Shown: in pieces, positions 1-8,784 of the stretch | How the letters are laid out: each line of letters begins with the position of its first letter | How positions within the stretch are numbered: position 1 is the stretch's first letter | Source of the DNA: Methylophaga sp. | GTDB lineage: Bacteria; Pseudomonadota; Gammaproteobacteria; Nitrosococcales; Methylophagaceae | Assembly: GCF_009711715.1 (NCBI RefSeq) | Contig: NZ_VENF01000009.1 | Coordinates: forward strand, 1 to 64,000 | Direction: 5' to 3' | DNA length: 64,000 nucleotides | The notes under the pieces: generated by a model | Told to the model about the DNA's origin: nothing | Databases searched by the model: none | The model's input: only the letters and a program-made list of their open reading frames with translations | Program-made: the position numbers and the translations under genes

Positions 1-93
1 GATGATTTAATGGCGCCGATTGAGGGCTATCGGCCGATAAGTAAAAATTGATGCCTCTCTACAGGCTAGCAAACACGGGGGCTTCGGAGGTTT

Positions 94-741
94 TTGCAGT
101 ATTTGGAGGCAAAATCCCTAGGACCCCTTATTGGTAAGAATTGCGTTCTAGTTGAGGGGCCATCAGACGTAGTTTATCTTCAAGTTATGTCGCAGGCACT
201 TCAGTCTAGAAATAGAGAATATTTGGATCCGCGATGGGCTATTTGCCCTACAGGTGGGCTGGATAAGGTCTCATCATTTGCCTCGTTATTTGCCGGTAAC
301 AACCTCAACATAGTTGCTCTGTGTGATTACGGGAAGGGAGACAAGTCAAAGATAGAACGATTGCGGCAGAGTCAAATACTGACGACGGAGAAGGTCCTCA
401 CAGCAGCTGATTTTACCGATAAATCCGAAAGCGACATCGAGGATCTTTTCGCTCCAGGGTTCTATTGCAACCTTGTCAATTTAGCCCTTAACTTAAACAA
501 GAAACAACAAATCTCGCCAAAGTCTGTCGCTGATGCAGAACCAAATACTGAGCGTCTAGTCAAGCAGGTAGAAGCAGCGTGTCGAACACTGCCTCCAGAA
601 ACCCCTGAGTTCGGACACTTTATTCCTGCAGATTGGTTACTACGACATCCAGACCTTCTTGATGGTGATACACCAGAGATTAATGAATCTTTGGATCGTT
701 TTGAAGCTGCTTTCAAGGCGATCAACCAATTCTTGAGTTAG
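94..741 (+). pseudogene. OLD-family TOPRIM nuclease, C-terminal fragment
   Basis: About 215 residues resemble the C-terminal TOPRIM nuclease half of OLD (overcoming lysogenization defect) family ATPase-nucleases. The acidic motif LVEGPSD lies near residue 20 and the second metal-site motif ALCDYGKGD near residue 75, followed by the usual KIERLRQS and SDIEDLF stretches. Full-length family members carry an N-terminal ABC-type ATPase and are roughly 600 residues long. Here the reading frame is closed by TAG at 67-69 and no Walker motif is visible upstream, so the ATPase half is missing. The start at TTG 94 is nominal. OLD proteins are often linked to phage defence or DNA repair; this copy is probably a non-functional remnant. 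The window begins only 93 bases upstream, so a frameshifted ATPase just outside cannot be excluded. Confidence 0.6.
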
Positions 742-846
742 GTCAGGTGTTACCCCGATTCTACGGACGGTTTAAAAACGGCTACAAACTTAACATCGTG
801 CCTTTGGCTCTATTTCATAAGCGCACATGCTGCAAAGGACAAATTA

Positions 847-1230
847 ATGGATATGGAAGATTTGCCCCCCCGAATTACACCCGCACACTTTATGCCTTTT
901 AAAGATCAGAATTTAGCAGATGAATTCCACCGTCGCTTGATAGAGTGGATAAATGATTTTCACCGATCGTTAGATGATAAGCATGAGGTTGGAGCTAGGT
1001 TGGTCAACTTCGGCCAGTCTGTAACATTCCATATTGAAGATATTGGGTACTGGAATCCTTCGCTAATTTCATTCAAAGGAAAGAACGAGAATGGAGAACC
1101 TGTAGAGCTAGTTCAGCATATTTCTCAGATCAGTATTTTGCTTATAGCTTTGAAGAGAGAGAATATAGAACAGCCCAAAAGACCTATTGGTTTCATGAGT
1201 TGGGAAGAATACGACGAAACGAAGTCATAA
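847..1230 (+). CDS. DUF6173-like hypothetical protein
   Basis: A 127-residue soluble protein without signal peptide or membrane segment. The central part (EVGARLVNFG, then DIGYWNPSLISFKG, then VELVQHISQ, ending in PIGF) resembles the uncharacterised DUF6173 family, known from small single-domain proteins in proteobacterial accessory DNA. No biochemical function is known to me. It starts at ATG 847, 105 bases after the TOPRIM fragment on the same strand, with only a weak ribosome site (AAGGACAAATTA). Local base composition is more AT-rich than the core genes downstream, in line with acquired DNA. The family assignment is from memory of the motif pattern. Confidence 0.6.
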   Translation: MDMEDLPPRITPAHFMPFKDQNLADEFHRRLIEWINDFHRSLDDKHEVGARLVNFGQSVTFHIEDIGYWNPSLISFKGKNENGEPVELVQHISQISILLIALKRENIEQPKRPIGFMSWEEYDETKS

Positions 1231-1546
1231 CAAGCCAATACAGTCCTACGCTAACACTTCGGCTAATGAAACAGTGCGTCATATAGGCAAATCTCATTTA
1301 AGCGTTACCCAGTCTGGATTTAGCTCTTAATAATTTAACTCAGGCCGTGTACTTAGATATTTTCATATTGACTAGTTTCTCATCACGTCTAGACATCTGA
1401 TTTAAGCCAATCAGGACAGAGTTCCAACCAACCATGTTGTTTATTTTGAATAGTTTTCTGACCTTAATTCCAACCTAAACATTAAGTATGGTGAATTATA
1501 TATATGGAGTTATAAAGCATGATTTCCAACCCTGTTTTGCAAATAG
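1231..1546. other. AT-rich intergenic stretch at accessory/core junction
   Basis: I see no gene, tRNA or clear terminator here. The stretch is AT-rich and full of stops in all frames. It ends with the stop codon (TAG at 1544-1546) beyond which the truncated PAS-GGDEF-EAL frame opens, so it probably contains the recombination boundary between the acquired segment and the resident chromosome. Confidence 0.5.
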
Positions 1547-1615
1547 CCTGAATTCAAAAGCTATCTGCGCAAACGCCGCTCACATAGCAAAGCGACGGAT
1601 AAAACCGCCGAGCCG

Positions 1616-3871
1616 ATGGAGCTGGAACTGCTGACCAAAAACCGCCAGCGCAGGGTAGCCCTGCTCAGTATTTCCATGTTGCAGGATACCCTGGAGCAGG
1701 AAATGCTGCTGGTAGTCTATGACATCACGGCACGCAAGGAGGCCGAAGAACAGCTGCGCTTCTCATCGCGGGTTTTCAACCAGGCGCATGAGGGCATTAT
1801 CATCACTGATATCCATGGCATCATCACCGATGTGAATCCCGCTTTTTGCGAAATCACCGGTTACCGGCGTGAAGAAGTGATTGGTAAGGGACCGCATATT
1901 CTCAATTCCGGCAGACATTCGCCGGATTTTTTCAACCGCATGTGGACTGCGATTACCGAGCATGGTTACTGGCAGGGCGAAGTCTGGAACCGGCGTAAGA
2001 ACGGTGAACTGTATGCGGAACTGCTGACGATCTCGGCCTTAACCGACGACGATGGGCAGAGCCGTCATTTTGTCGGGCTGTTTTCAGACATTACTCAGAC
2101 CAAGCAGCAGCAGGAAACGCTGGAGCTGATGGCCCACTACGATGTGCTGACCAAACTGCCTAACCGCGTGCTGTTTGCCGACCGTTTCACCCAGGCTGTG
2201 GCTCATAGCAAACGGACAGAAACTCTGCTGGCTATCTGTTTTCTGGACCTGGATAATTTCAAACCGGTCAATGACACCTATGGTCATGAAGTCGGAGACC
2301 AGTTGCTGATCGAGGTCGCCATGCGACTGCGCGCGAATGTCAGGGATGAAGATACCATCTCGCGCTTTGGTGGTGATGAGTTCGCGATTCTGTTCCGTGA
2401 CATCGACTCGCAGGATGAGTGTGAATTTCTGCTGCGGCGTATTCACGAGTCATTGTCCCAGCCCTATAGCGTGAATGACCTGAGGCTGGAGATCAGTGCC
2501 TCCAGCGGAGTGACCTTTTACCCGAACGATAATGCCGATCTGGATACCCTGCTACGTCATGCCGATCAGACCATGTATCAGGCTAAAATGTCGGGTCGTA
2601 ACACTTACAAGCTGTTCAACCCGGCGCATAACCGCCAGACGATGGAAAAACAACAGTGGCAGCAGCAGATCCGCCAGGCCCTGAACGATGAACAGTTCTG
2701 TCTTTTCTATCAGCCCAAACTGAATATGCGCAGCGGAGAAGTCTTCGGCATGGAAGCGCTGATTCGCTGGCAGCACCCGGAACGGGGACTGCTGGCTCCT
2801 TCGCAGTTTCTGCCGTTGATAGCGGATACCGAGATCGAAATTGAAATGGGGCAGTGGGTACTGAAACAGTCACTTTCGCAACTGGAAGCATGGCATCATG
2901 CCGGTTATAAAATCGAAGTGAGTGTTAACATCGCCACCTCGCACCTGCAGTCAACGCACTTTATTGATGATGTCGAAATCGCACTGGCACAGCATCCGCA
3001 ACTGGATTCGCGCTATCTGCAGTTGGAAGTGGTCGAGACCAGCGCGCTCGGGGACATCGCCGCTATTTCCAAAGTGATAAAACTCTGCCGCGATGTGCTG
3101 GGTGTTTCGGTGGCGCTGGATGATTTCGGTACCGGCTATTCTTCACTTACCCATCTGCGACACTTAACTGCCAGCACGATCAAAATTGATCAGAGTTTTG
3201 TTCGCGATATGTTGGATGATCCGCAGGACTACACCATTGTCGATGGTGTCAGCGGGCTGGCTGAGGCTTTTAACCGCCAGGTCATCGCGGAAGGGGTCGA
3301 AACTGTTGAACATGGCCTGATGTTGCTGATGATTGGTTGTGATCATGCCCAGGGTTACGGCATCGCCAGGCCCATGGCTGCTGATAAAGTCCCCGACTGG
3401 CTCAATCATTATCAGGCTGAACCGGAATGGATCAATTGCGCTGCCAGGCCTTTGACAGCCAGACAACAGGCCCTGTATCTGTTTGAGCTGACTTCACAAC
3501 GCTGGTACCAGCAGTTTGTGGCGGCAATGAACCAGTCTGATGAGCAGCCCGAAAGCTGGCCCATTATCGACCAGCGTAAATGTCATTGCGGCAGCTGGAT
3601 CCAGCGGGTCAAAACCCAGGGCCTGTTTGATGCCTTGTGGCTGGACCGGCTTGAACAGGCGCATGCCGCATGGCATCAAACCGCCATTAAAATACGGGAA
3701 ATGTGCATGACCGGGCAGGCGGCAAAAAGCCGCCAGTATCTGAACGAGATGGTGAGTCGATTTGAAGCCATGCAGGCCATCATAAACAGCGCACAAAGCC
3801 CGTTAAAACAGGTTGTAAGCGGTCCTCGGCAAGAGGATAATAACCCTGAAAAAGACAGGGCCATAGACTGA
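1616..3871 (+). CDS. PAS-GGDEF-EAL-CZB c-di-GMP enzyme, 5'-truncated
   Basis: Bifunctional cyclic-di-GMP turnover protein, 751 residues from ATG 1616. In order: the tail of a first PAS domain (1-45, ending DITARKEAEEQL), a complete PAS (about 47-165), GGDEF (about 170-335), EAL (about 345-595) and a C-terminal CZB-like zinc-binding domain (KCHCGSW near 655, H-x3-H further on). GGDEF is intact and preceded by an RDED inhibitory-site motif. EAL keeps EALIRW, DDFGTGYSSL and AEGVET. Cyclase and phosphodiesterase chemistry are therefore both possible. The open frame extends upstream to 1547 with PAS-like sequence but no start, and the first PAS is cut in half, so the gene has lost its 5' end (see findings). 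There is no good ribosome site at 1616. The HDOD gene follows after 5 bases. Confidence 0.8.
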   Translation: MELELLTKNRQRRVALLSISMLQDTLEQEMLLVVYDITARKEAEEQLRFSSRVFNQAHEGIIITDIHGIITDVNPAFCEITGYRREEVIGKGPHILNSGRHSPDFFNRMWTAITEHGYWQGEVWNRRKNGELYAELLTISALTDDDGQSRHFVGLFSDITQTKQQQETLELMAHYDVLTKLPNRVLFADRFTQAVAHSKRTETLLAICFLDLDNFKPVNDTYGHEVGDQLLIEVAMRLRANVRDEDTISRFGGDEFAILFRDIDSQDECEFLLRRIHESLSQPYSVNDLRLEISASSGVTFYPNDNADLDTLLRHADQTMYQAKMSGRNTYKLFNPAHNRQTMEKQQWQQQIRQALNDEQFCLFYQPKLNMRSGEVFGMEALIRWQHPERGLLAPSQFLPLIADTEIEIEMGQWVLKQSLSQLEAWHHAGYKIEVSVNIATSHLQSTHFIDDVEIALAQHPQLDSRYLQLEVVETSALGDIAAISKVIKLCRDVLGVSVALDDFGTGYSSLTHLRHLTASTIKIDQSFVRDMLDDPQDYTIVDGVSGLAEAFNRQVIAEGVETVEHGLMLLMIGCDHAQGYGIARPMAADKVPDWLNHYQAEPEWINCAARPLTARQQALYLFELTSQRWYQQFVAAMNQSDEQPESWPIIDQRKCHCGSWIQRVKTQGLFDALWLDRLEQAHAAWHQTAIKIREMCMTGQAAKSRQYLNEMVSRFEAMQAIINSAQSPLKQVVSGPRQEDNNPEKDRAID

Positions 3872-3876
3872 GAAAT

Positions 3877-4740
3877 ATGCAACTCACTGATAGCAACGCC
3901 AAAGATATCATCGATAAATTCCGTATTCCGCCCAAACCGGCACTACTGATTTCACTACAACAGGAACTGACAAAAGAGGATCAGGATCCGCGCGCCTATG
4001 CCGAACTCATCAGCCAGGATGTCGCCCTGTCTGCCCTCGTTCTCAAAACCGTTAATTCACCCATTTTCGGTCTGAAACGTGAACTTTCGGATATTCGTCA
4101 GGCCGTGGTGATGCTGGGTGCTGACAGATTGACGCATCTTGTGTCGTATTTTGCCCTGAGACAGTCGATACGCGGCAAAGCGTCGATTTCGCTGGAGAAA
4201 TTCTGGGACAATACGATGGAAGTTGCGACCATGTCACGGTTTGTGCTGGAGCAACTGGAGGCTAAGGTCGAGGTTGATGAAGATGCCTTGTATGCACTGA
4301 GTCTGTTCCGTGACTGTGGTATTCCATTGATGGCCATGAAATACAGCGATTACCGTAATGTGCTGTATGAGGCCAATCACTCACCACACCACTGTTTCAC
4401 TGAAGTGGAAGAAGGTCATTATCAGACCAATCATGCCATTATCGGTTATTTTGTCGCTTCGTCCTGGCATTTGCCCAAGTCATTGTGCGAGCTGATTCTG
4501 CGCCATCATGATCCCCATTTCCTGACTGATAAGCTGACAAGCGAAGAGCAAAAGGATTTGTACGCCCTGATGAAAATCGCTTCAGCAGCTGCAACCCGAT
4601 ATAAATACGCTAAAACCGACAGTGAGTGGCCAATGACATCGGAAGCGGTGCTGACTCATCTGGGCATGAGTGATATCGATTTTGATGAAATGATGGCGGA
4701 TTTACTGGAGAACTACCATGCCCAGTTCGGCCAACTCTGA
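3877..4740 (+). CDS. HDOD domain signalling protein
   Basis: A 287-residue cytoplasmic protein made almost entirely of one HDOD domain (about residues 15-210), a degenerate relative of the HD phosphohydrolase fold lacking its metal ligands. Family hallmarks are the PPKPALL start, ISQDVALSALVLKTVNSP and the AVVMLGADRLTHLV helix. HDOD proteins act as non-catalytic scaffolds in signalling, often with c-di-GMP enzymes. The gene lies 5 bases behind the GGDEF-EAL gene, so the two are probably co-transcribed and functionally linked. Start ATG 3877 follows a weak GAGAAAT site. Partner and output are unknown. Confidence 0.85.
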   Translation: MQLTDSNAKDIIDKFRIPPKPALLISLQQELTKEDQDPRAYAELISQDVALSALVLKTVNSPIFGLKRELSDIRQAVVMLGADRLTHLVSYFALRQSIRGKASISLEKFWDNTMEVATMSRFVLEQLEAKVEVDEDALYALSLFRDCGIPLMAMKYSDYRNVLYEANHSPHHCFTEVEEGHYQTNHAIIGYFVASSWHLPKSLCELILRHHDPHFLTDKLTSEEQKDLYALMKIASAAATRYKYAKTDSEWPMTSEAVLTHLGMSDIDFDEMMADLLENYHAQFGQL

Positions 4741-4827
4741 GGAGTAAGCAGCTGGAAACTCCTCAGCCCGGGAAACAGTCAATACAGCAAGAGTATTGAT
4801 TGTTCGCGCATCAGAGCTGGAGGCCAA

Positions 4828-5373
4828 ATGAAAGCGCTTATTCCTGTTTTATTCCTGTTTTTAGCCGGTTGCAGTAATGTGCCGGTCGCTATCAAAGAAG
4901 CTCCCCAACCGGACTGGCAGCTGGCACAGGTAAGCGGCAAGGCTGACCGTCACCAGGGTGAGCCGGTTCGCTGGGGCGGCCAGATTGTCAAAGTGGAAAA
5001 TGAGGAAAAAGGCTCGACATTACATGTTGTGCAGTTTCCGCTCAACAGTTATGCCAGACCCGATATTGACCGTCGCAGTCAGGGCCGCTTTTTGGCCAGA
5101 ACCGCGGATTTTATTGATCCCTATATCTATAAATCCGGCACTTTAATTACCATTGCAGGCAATATCGCCGGACAGAAAACCATCAATATTGATAAAAAAT
5201 CGATGACGGTGCCGATCATTGATATCCGCGAAATGTACCGCTGGCAGCCGCAGAACTACCGCCGTGATCCATACTGGTATGACTACCCGTATTATTATGA
5301 CCGCTTCGGCTACGGCATCACCTACCCGTACTGGCGGTCACATTGGTATTACCGCCATGGCTACTACTGGTAA
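4828..5373 (+). CDS. Slp-family outer membrane lipoprotein
   Basis: A 181-residue lipoprotein precursor. The signal peptide ends in a lipobox LAGC with the acylated cysteine at residue 15. The mature part matches the Slp (starvation-inducible/YeaY) family: a conserved VRWGGQIVKVEN stretch, then the FPLNSYARPD and GRFLA motifs. The last 40 residues are exceptionally rich in tyrosine, tryptophan and arginine, a low-complexity tail not needed for the Slp fold. Slp proteins sit on the inner leaflet of the outer membrane and are linked to starvation or acid stress in Escherichia coli. Start ATG 4828 has a good site (GCTGGAGGCCAA). It is followed by a hairpin shared with pycB. Confidence 0.85.
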   Translation: MKALIPVLFLFLAGCSNVPVAIKEAPQPDWQLAQVSGKADRHQGEPVRWGGQIVKVENEEKGSTLHVVQFPLNSYARPDIDRRSQGRFLARTADFIDPYIYKSGTLITIAGNIAGQKTINIDKKSMTVPIIDIREMYRWQPQNYRRDPYWYDYPYYYDRFGYGITYPYWRSHWYYRHGYYW

Positions 5374-5385
5374 CAGAGAATAAAC

Positions 5386-5417
5386 GCCGGATTCAGCAAG
5401 ATTTTGCTGGATCCGGC
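5386..5417. terminator. Bidirectional hairpin between slp and pycB
   Basis: A 14-bp inverted repeat with one mismatch (arms GCCGGATTCAGCAA and TTGCTGGATCCGGC) lies exactly between two convergent genes. The T-run is weak on both sides, so termination may be partly factor-dependent. Confidence 0.65.
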
Positions 5418-5430
5418 TTAGTGTATTTAA

Positions 5431-7224
5431 TCAGGCAATCTCAATCAGGGTTTCACCGGGGGTAACCCGGTCACCTTTCTTAACATGGACGGCTTTAACA
5501 GTGCCGGCGATATTAGCCATTAACTCGGTTTCCATTTTCATCGCTTCCATCACCAGCAGGGCCTGACCTGCCTCGACCGTATCGCCCTCAGCCACCAGAA
5601 CTTCAACAACATTACCGGGCAGGGGAGCACTGGCATCACCCGGGTTAGCCGCCTTTTTACGGCCGCCGCCACCTTCGCTGACATACTCATTGAGCGCCTC
5701 GAAGGTGACTTCTTCCGGCATCCCATCAATCGATATGTAGAACTTACGTTTGCCGCCACCAACATCACCCACACCGGTAATGGCAATATCGTAGCTCTCG
5801 CCGTGAACATCGACCTTAAACTCGGTAGCGACGGGCTCTTTGCTGTTGCTGCTGGCATCGGTGACCGGCATTAGCGGTTCCGGTTTCAATGTGCCGTCTG
5901 CCCGTTGCTGCAGGAATTCACGGCCCAGATCCGGGAACATCGCATAGGTCAGCACATCTTCTTCGCTTATGGCCAGCTCCCCGATGTCACTACGCAGCTT
6001 GTTCAATTCCGGTTTCAAGGCGTCGGCCGGGCGGAATTCAATCACTTCTTCATTGCCCACCGCTTTCTTTTGTAAGTCAGTATTCACTGCGGCTGGCGGC
6101 TGTCCATAGCCACCTTGCAGATAGCGTTTTACTTCATTGGTAATGGTTTTATAGCGTTCGCCGGCCAGCACGTTATAGACAGCCTGGGTACCCACGATTT
6201 GCGAAGTCGGTGTGACCAGCGGCGGATAGCCGAGATCTTCACGCACCCGCGGGATTTCCGCGAAAACTTCACGGATCCGATCCAGCGCGTTCTGCTCTTT
6301 GAGCTGATTCGCCAGGTTGGACATCATGCCGCCCGGCACCTGATTGATCTGTACCGAGACATCCTCACGGGTGAATTCACTTTCAAACTGATGGTATTTT
6401 TTACGAACTTCGCTGAAATAGTCAGCAATTTCCGATAACAGGACTAAATCCAGACCGGTGTCATATTCGGTATTTTTCAAGGCAGCAACCTGAGATTCGG
6501 TCGCCGGATGACTGGTGCCCCAGGCAAATGACGAAATCGCGGTATCGATACGATCAGCGCCGGCTTCGATGGCCTTGAGCTGACATTGCGCCGCCAGGCC
6601 CGAGGTGGCGTGGCTATGTATTACCAATGGCAGATCCACTTCGGCTTTGATGGCCTTGACCAGCTCATAGGTTGGATAGGGGGCCAGCAGACCGGCCATA
6701 TCTTTGATGGCGATCGAGTCGGCGCCCATATTCTGCAGATCTTTAGCCTGCTTCACGAACAGCTCAGCTGTATGCACCGGACTGGTGGTATAGGCGATAG
6801 TGCCCTGTGCATGCTTACCACTGTTCTTGACGGCTTTCATCGCAGTTTCAAGGTTACGCAGATCATTCAAGGCATCAAATATACGGAATACATCAATGCC
6901 GTTTTCGGCGGCACGTTCAACAAAAGCCGTTACCACATCATCCGCATAATGGCGGTAACCCAGCAGGTTCTGGCCGCGCAGCAGCATTTGCAGGCGGGTA
7001 TTGGGCAGCGCCTGTTTCAGCTGGCGCAGACGTTCCCAGGGGTCTTCTTTCAGATAGCGGACGCAGGCATCAAAGGTAGCGCCACCCCAGACTTCCAGCG
7101 ACCAGAAACCGACTTTGTCGAGCTTGTCGCAAATGGGCAGCATGTCGTCAGTGCGCATGCGGGTGGCGATCAGCGACTGGTGGGCATCGCGCAGAATGAC
7201 ATCGGTAACTTCTATTTTTCTCAT
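5431..7224 (-). CDS. pycB: Pyruvate carboxylase subunit B (carboxyltransferase + biotin carrier)
   Basis: Transfers CO2 from carboxybiotin to pyruvate to give oxaloacetate, replenishing the TCA cycle. The 597 residues contain an N-terminal DRE-TIM/HMGL-like carboxyltransferase barrel (LRDAHQS near residue 12, EVWGGATFD, MLLRGQN), a conserved carboxylase middle domain (PGGMMSNL) and a C-terminal biotinyl domain with the biotin-accepting lysine in EAMKMETE (Lys563). By sequence alone it also resembles the alpha subunit of Na+-pumping oxaloacetate decarboxylase. The adjacent biotin carboxylase gene and the absence of membrane beta/gamma subunits favour the two-subunit pyruvate carboxylase seen in Pseudomonas. 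It lies 27 bases downstream of pycA in one operon. Start ATG 7224 is preceded by GGAGAATTTTCCT. Confidence 0.9.
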   Translation of the reverse strand: MRKIEVTDVILRDAHQSLIATRMRTDDMLPICDKLDKVGFWSLEVWGGATFDACVRYLKEDPWERLRQLKQALPNTRLQMLLRGQNLLGYRHYADDVVTAFVERAAENGIDVFRIFDALNDLRNLETAMKAVKNSGKHAQGTIAYTTSPVHTAELFVKQAKDLQNMGADSIAIKDMAGLLAPYPTYELVKAIKAEVDLPLVIHSHATSGLAAQCQLKAIEAGADRIDTAISSFAWGTSHPATESQVAALKNTEYDTGLDLVLLSEIADYFSEVRKKYHQFESEFTREDVSVQINQVPGGMMSNLANQLKEQNALDRIREVFAEIPRVREDLGYPPLVTPTSQIVGTQAVYNVLAGERYKTITNEVKRYLQGGYGQPPAAVNTDLQKKAVGNEEVIEFRPADALKPELNKLRSDIGELAISEEDVLTYAMFPDLGREFLQQRADGTLKPEPLMPVTDASSNSKEPVATEFKVDVHGESYDIAITGVGDVGGGKRKFYISIDGMPEEVTFEALNEYVSEGGGGRKKAANPGDASAPLPGNVVEVLVAEGDTVEAGQALLVMEAMKMETELMANIAGTVKAVHVKKGDRVTPGETLIEIA

Positions 7225-7251
7225 AGGAAAATTCTCCAGCTTGAAGGCGGC

Positions 7252-8667
7252 TTACCAGCCGGCATGGGCAGCAATAGCGGTGGCCAAAGCCAGCGCAACG
7301 GCGCTGGGGCGTTGTTTATCGGAATATTCAAGCAGTTCCGGATGGGCCGGGACGAAACTGGTATCGAAGTGACCCGATCGGAAGTCAGCATGATTGAGGA
7401 TTTGTTTGTAGTAATTTGCGGTGGTTTTGATACCGTGCAGGCGCATATCATCCAGCGCCCGCTGACCACGGTTAATCGCATCTTCCCAGTCCAGTGCCCA
7501 GACCACCAGCTTCAGGCACATGGAGTCGAAATAGGGCGGGATGTCATAACCGGTATAGATCGCGGTGTCGACCCGTACGCCCGGCCCACCCGGTGCATAG
7601 TAGTGGGTGATGCGTCCGAAACTGGGTAGGAAGTCATTCTTGGGATCTTCGGCGTTAATGCGGAATTGCAGCGCAAAACCACGGTAATGGATATCCTGCT
7701 GACGGTAGCTGAGCGGCTTGCCTGAAGCGATTCTTAACTGCTCACGGACGATATCAACACCGGTAATCTGTTCGGTGATGGTGTGCTCGACCTGAACCCG
7801 GGTGTTCATCTCCATAAAGTAGACTTCATTGCCGGTGAGCAGAAACTCGACCGTGCCGGCATTTTCATAGCCCACGGCCTGGGCGGCGCGCACCGCCAGA
7901 TCACCGACGTAATCGCGCTGCTCCGGTGTCAGCTGTGGGCTGGGTGCAATTTCAATCAACTTTTGATTACGTCGCTGGATCGAGCAGTCACGTTCATAAA
8001 GGTGAATCACATTACCCTGACTGTCAGCGAGGATCTGGACTTCGATATGACGCGGATTAACAATGCATTTTTCCAGAAATACTTCAGCCGATCCGAACGC
8101 TTTGGTGGCCTCTGAAATTACGCGGGGGTATTGCTGTTTGAGTTCAGCGGCATTGTCACAGCGACGAATACCGCGGCCGCCACCGCCTGAAGTCGCTTTA
8201 ATCATCACCGGATAGCCAACTTCTTCGGCGAGGCTTAGGGCATCCTCCAGACTTTCCAGGTTGCCGTCCGAACCGGGTGTAATCGGTACACCGGCCTCGC
8301 GCATGCTGTTACGGGCAGCGGTTTTGTCACCCATTTTTTCAATCACGCTCGACTTGGGGCCGATGAAGGTCACATTATGCTTTTCACAAAGACGGGCAAA
8401 CTCGGCATTTTCGGAAAGAAAACCGTAACCGGGGTGGATGGCATCACAACCGGTTTCCACCGCAAGATTAACGATACGCAATGGATCCAGGTAACCGGCC
8501 AGCGGATCCTCGCCCAGTGAATAGGATTCATCTGCGCGTTTGACATGCAGCGCATAGCGGTCGGGTTCAGTGTAGATCGCTACCGAGCGAACGCCCATTT
8601 CGGCACAGGCCCGCACAATGCGTACGGCAATTTCACCGCGATTGGCTATCAGAACTTTTTTCAGCAT
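7252..8667 (-). CDS. pycA: Pyruvate carboxylase subunit A (biotin carboxylase)
   Basis: ATP-dependent carboxylation of the biotin carried by PycB. The 471 residues show the AccC-type fold: N-terminal VLIANRGEIAVRIVRA, ATP-grasp glycine loop SGGGGRGIR near residue 165, metal/ATP site EMNTRVQVEHTITE near 290, and the C-terminal biotin carboxylase domain (FALQFRINAEDP). The close link to pycB and the divergent LysR gene reproduce the pycR-pycA-pycB arrangement of Pseudomonas, so I prefer PycA over acetyl-CoA carboxylase AccC. Start ATG 8667 sits behind AGGAGTCTGCACC. Regulation is probably through the palindrome at 8722-8740. Confidence 0.9.
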   Translation of the reverse strand: MLKKVLIANRGEIAVRIVRACAEMGVRSVAIYTEPDRYALHVKRADESYSLGEDPLAGYLDPLRIVNLAVETGCDAIHPGYGFLSENAEFARLCEKHNVTFIGPKSSVIEKMGDKTAARNSMREAGVPITPGSDGNLESLEDALSLAEEVGYPVMIKATSGGGGRGIRRCDNAAELKQQYPRVISEATKAFGSAEVFLEKCIVNPRHIEVQILADSQGNVIHLYERDCSIQRRNQKLIEIAPSPQLTPEQRDYVGDLAVRAAQAVGYENAGTVEFLLTGNEVYFMEMNTRVQVEHTITEQITGVDIVREQLRIASGKPLSYRQQDIHYRGFALQFRINAEDPKNDFLPSFGRITHYYAPGGPGVRVDTAIYTGYDIPPYFDSMCLKLVVWALDWEDAINRGQRALDDMRLHGIKTTANYYKQILNHADFRSGHFDTSFVPAHPELLEYSDKQRPSAVALALATAIAAHAGW

Positions 8668-8721
8668 GGTGCAGACTCCTGAATCAGATGCCGCCTAGCT
8701 TAGATAAAGCCAGCCATAATG

Positions 8722-8740
8722 AAAAATTGATATAATTTTT
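8722..8740. promoter_or_regulatory. Palindrome in pycA-lysR divergent promoter
   Basis: A perfect 7-7 inverted repeat, AAAAATT-GATAT-AATTTTT, sits midway between divergent pycA and the LysR gene. Its size, AT-rich character and position match the T-N11-A class of LysR operators. It is a likely binding site for the adjacent regulator; the assignment is by analogy only. Confidence 0.55.
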
Positions 8741-8784
8741 GTCAGCAATAAGTAATTAGTTATGGGTTGAGTCTTAAGTCTCTT

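Noticed and set aside
1..51. Open frame entering from the left edge and stopping at TGA 49-51
   Set aside because: Only 16 codons are visible and no family can be recognised; it may be the tail of a gene outside the window or chance.
6586..7629. Long plus-strand open frame of 347 codons across pycB-pycA
   Set aside because: It is antisense to two well-conserved genes, has no ribosome site and no recognisable product.
5431..8667. Na+-translocating oxaloacetate decarboxylase
   Set aside because: The OadA-like gene is paired with a biotin carboxylase and a LysR gene; membrane subunits OadB and OadG are absent, so pyruvate carboxylase fits better.
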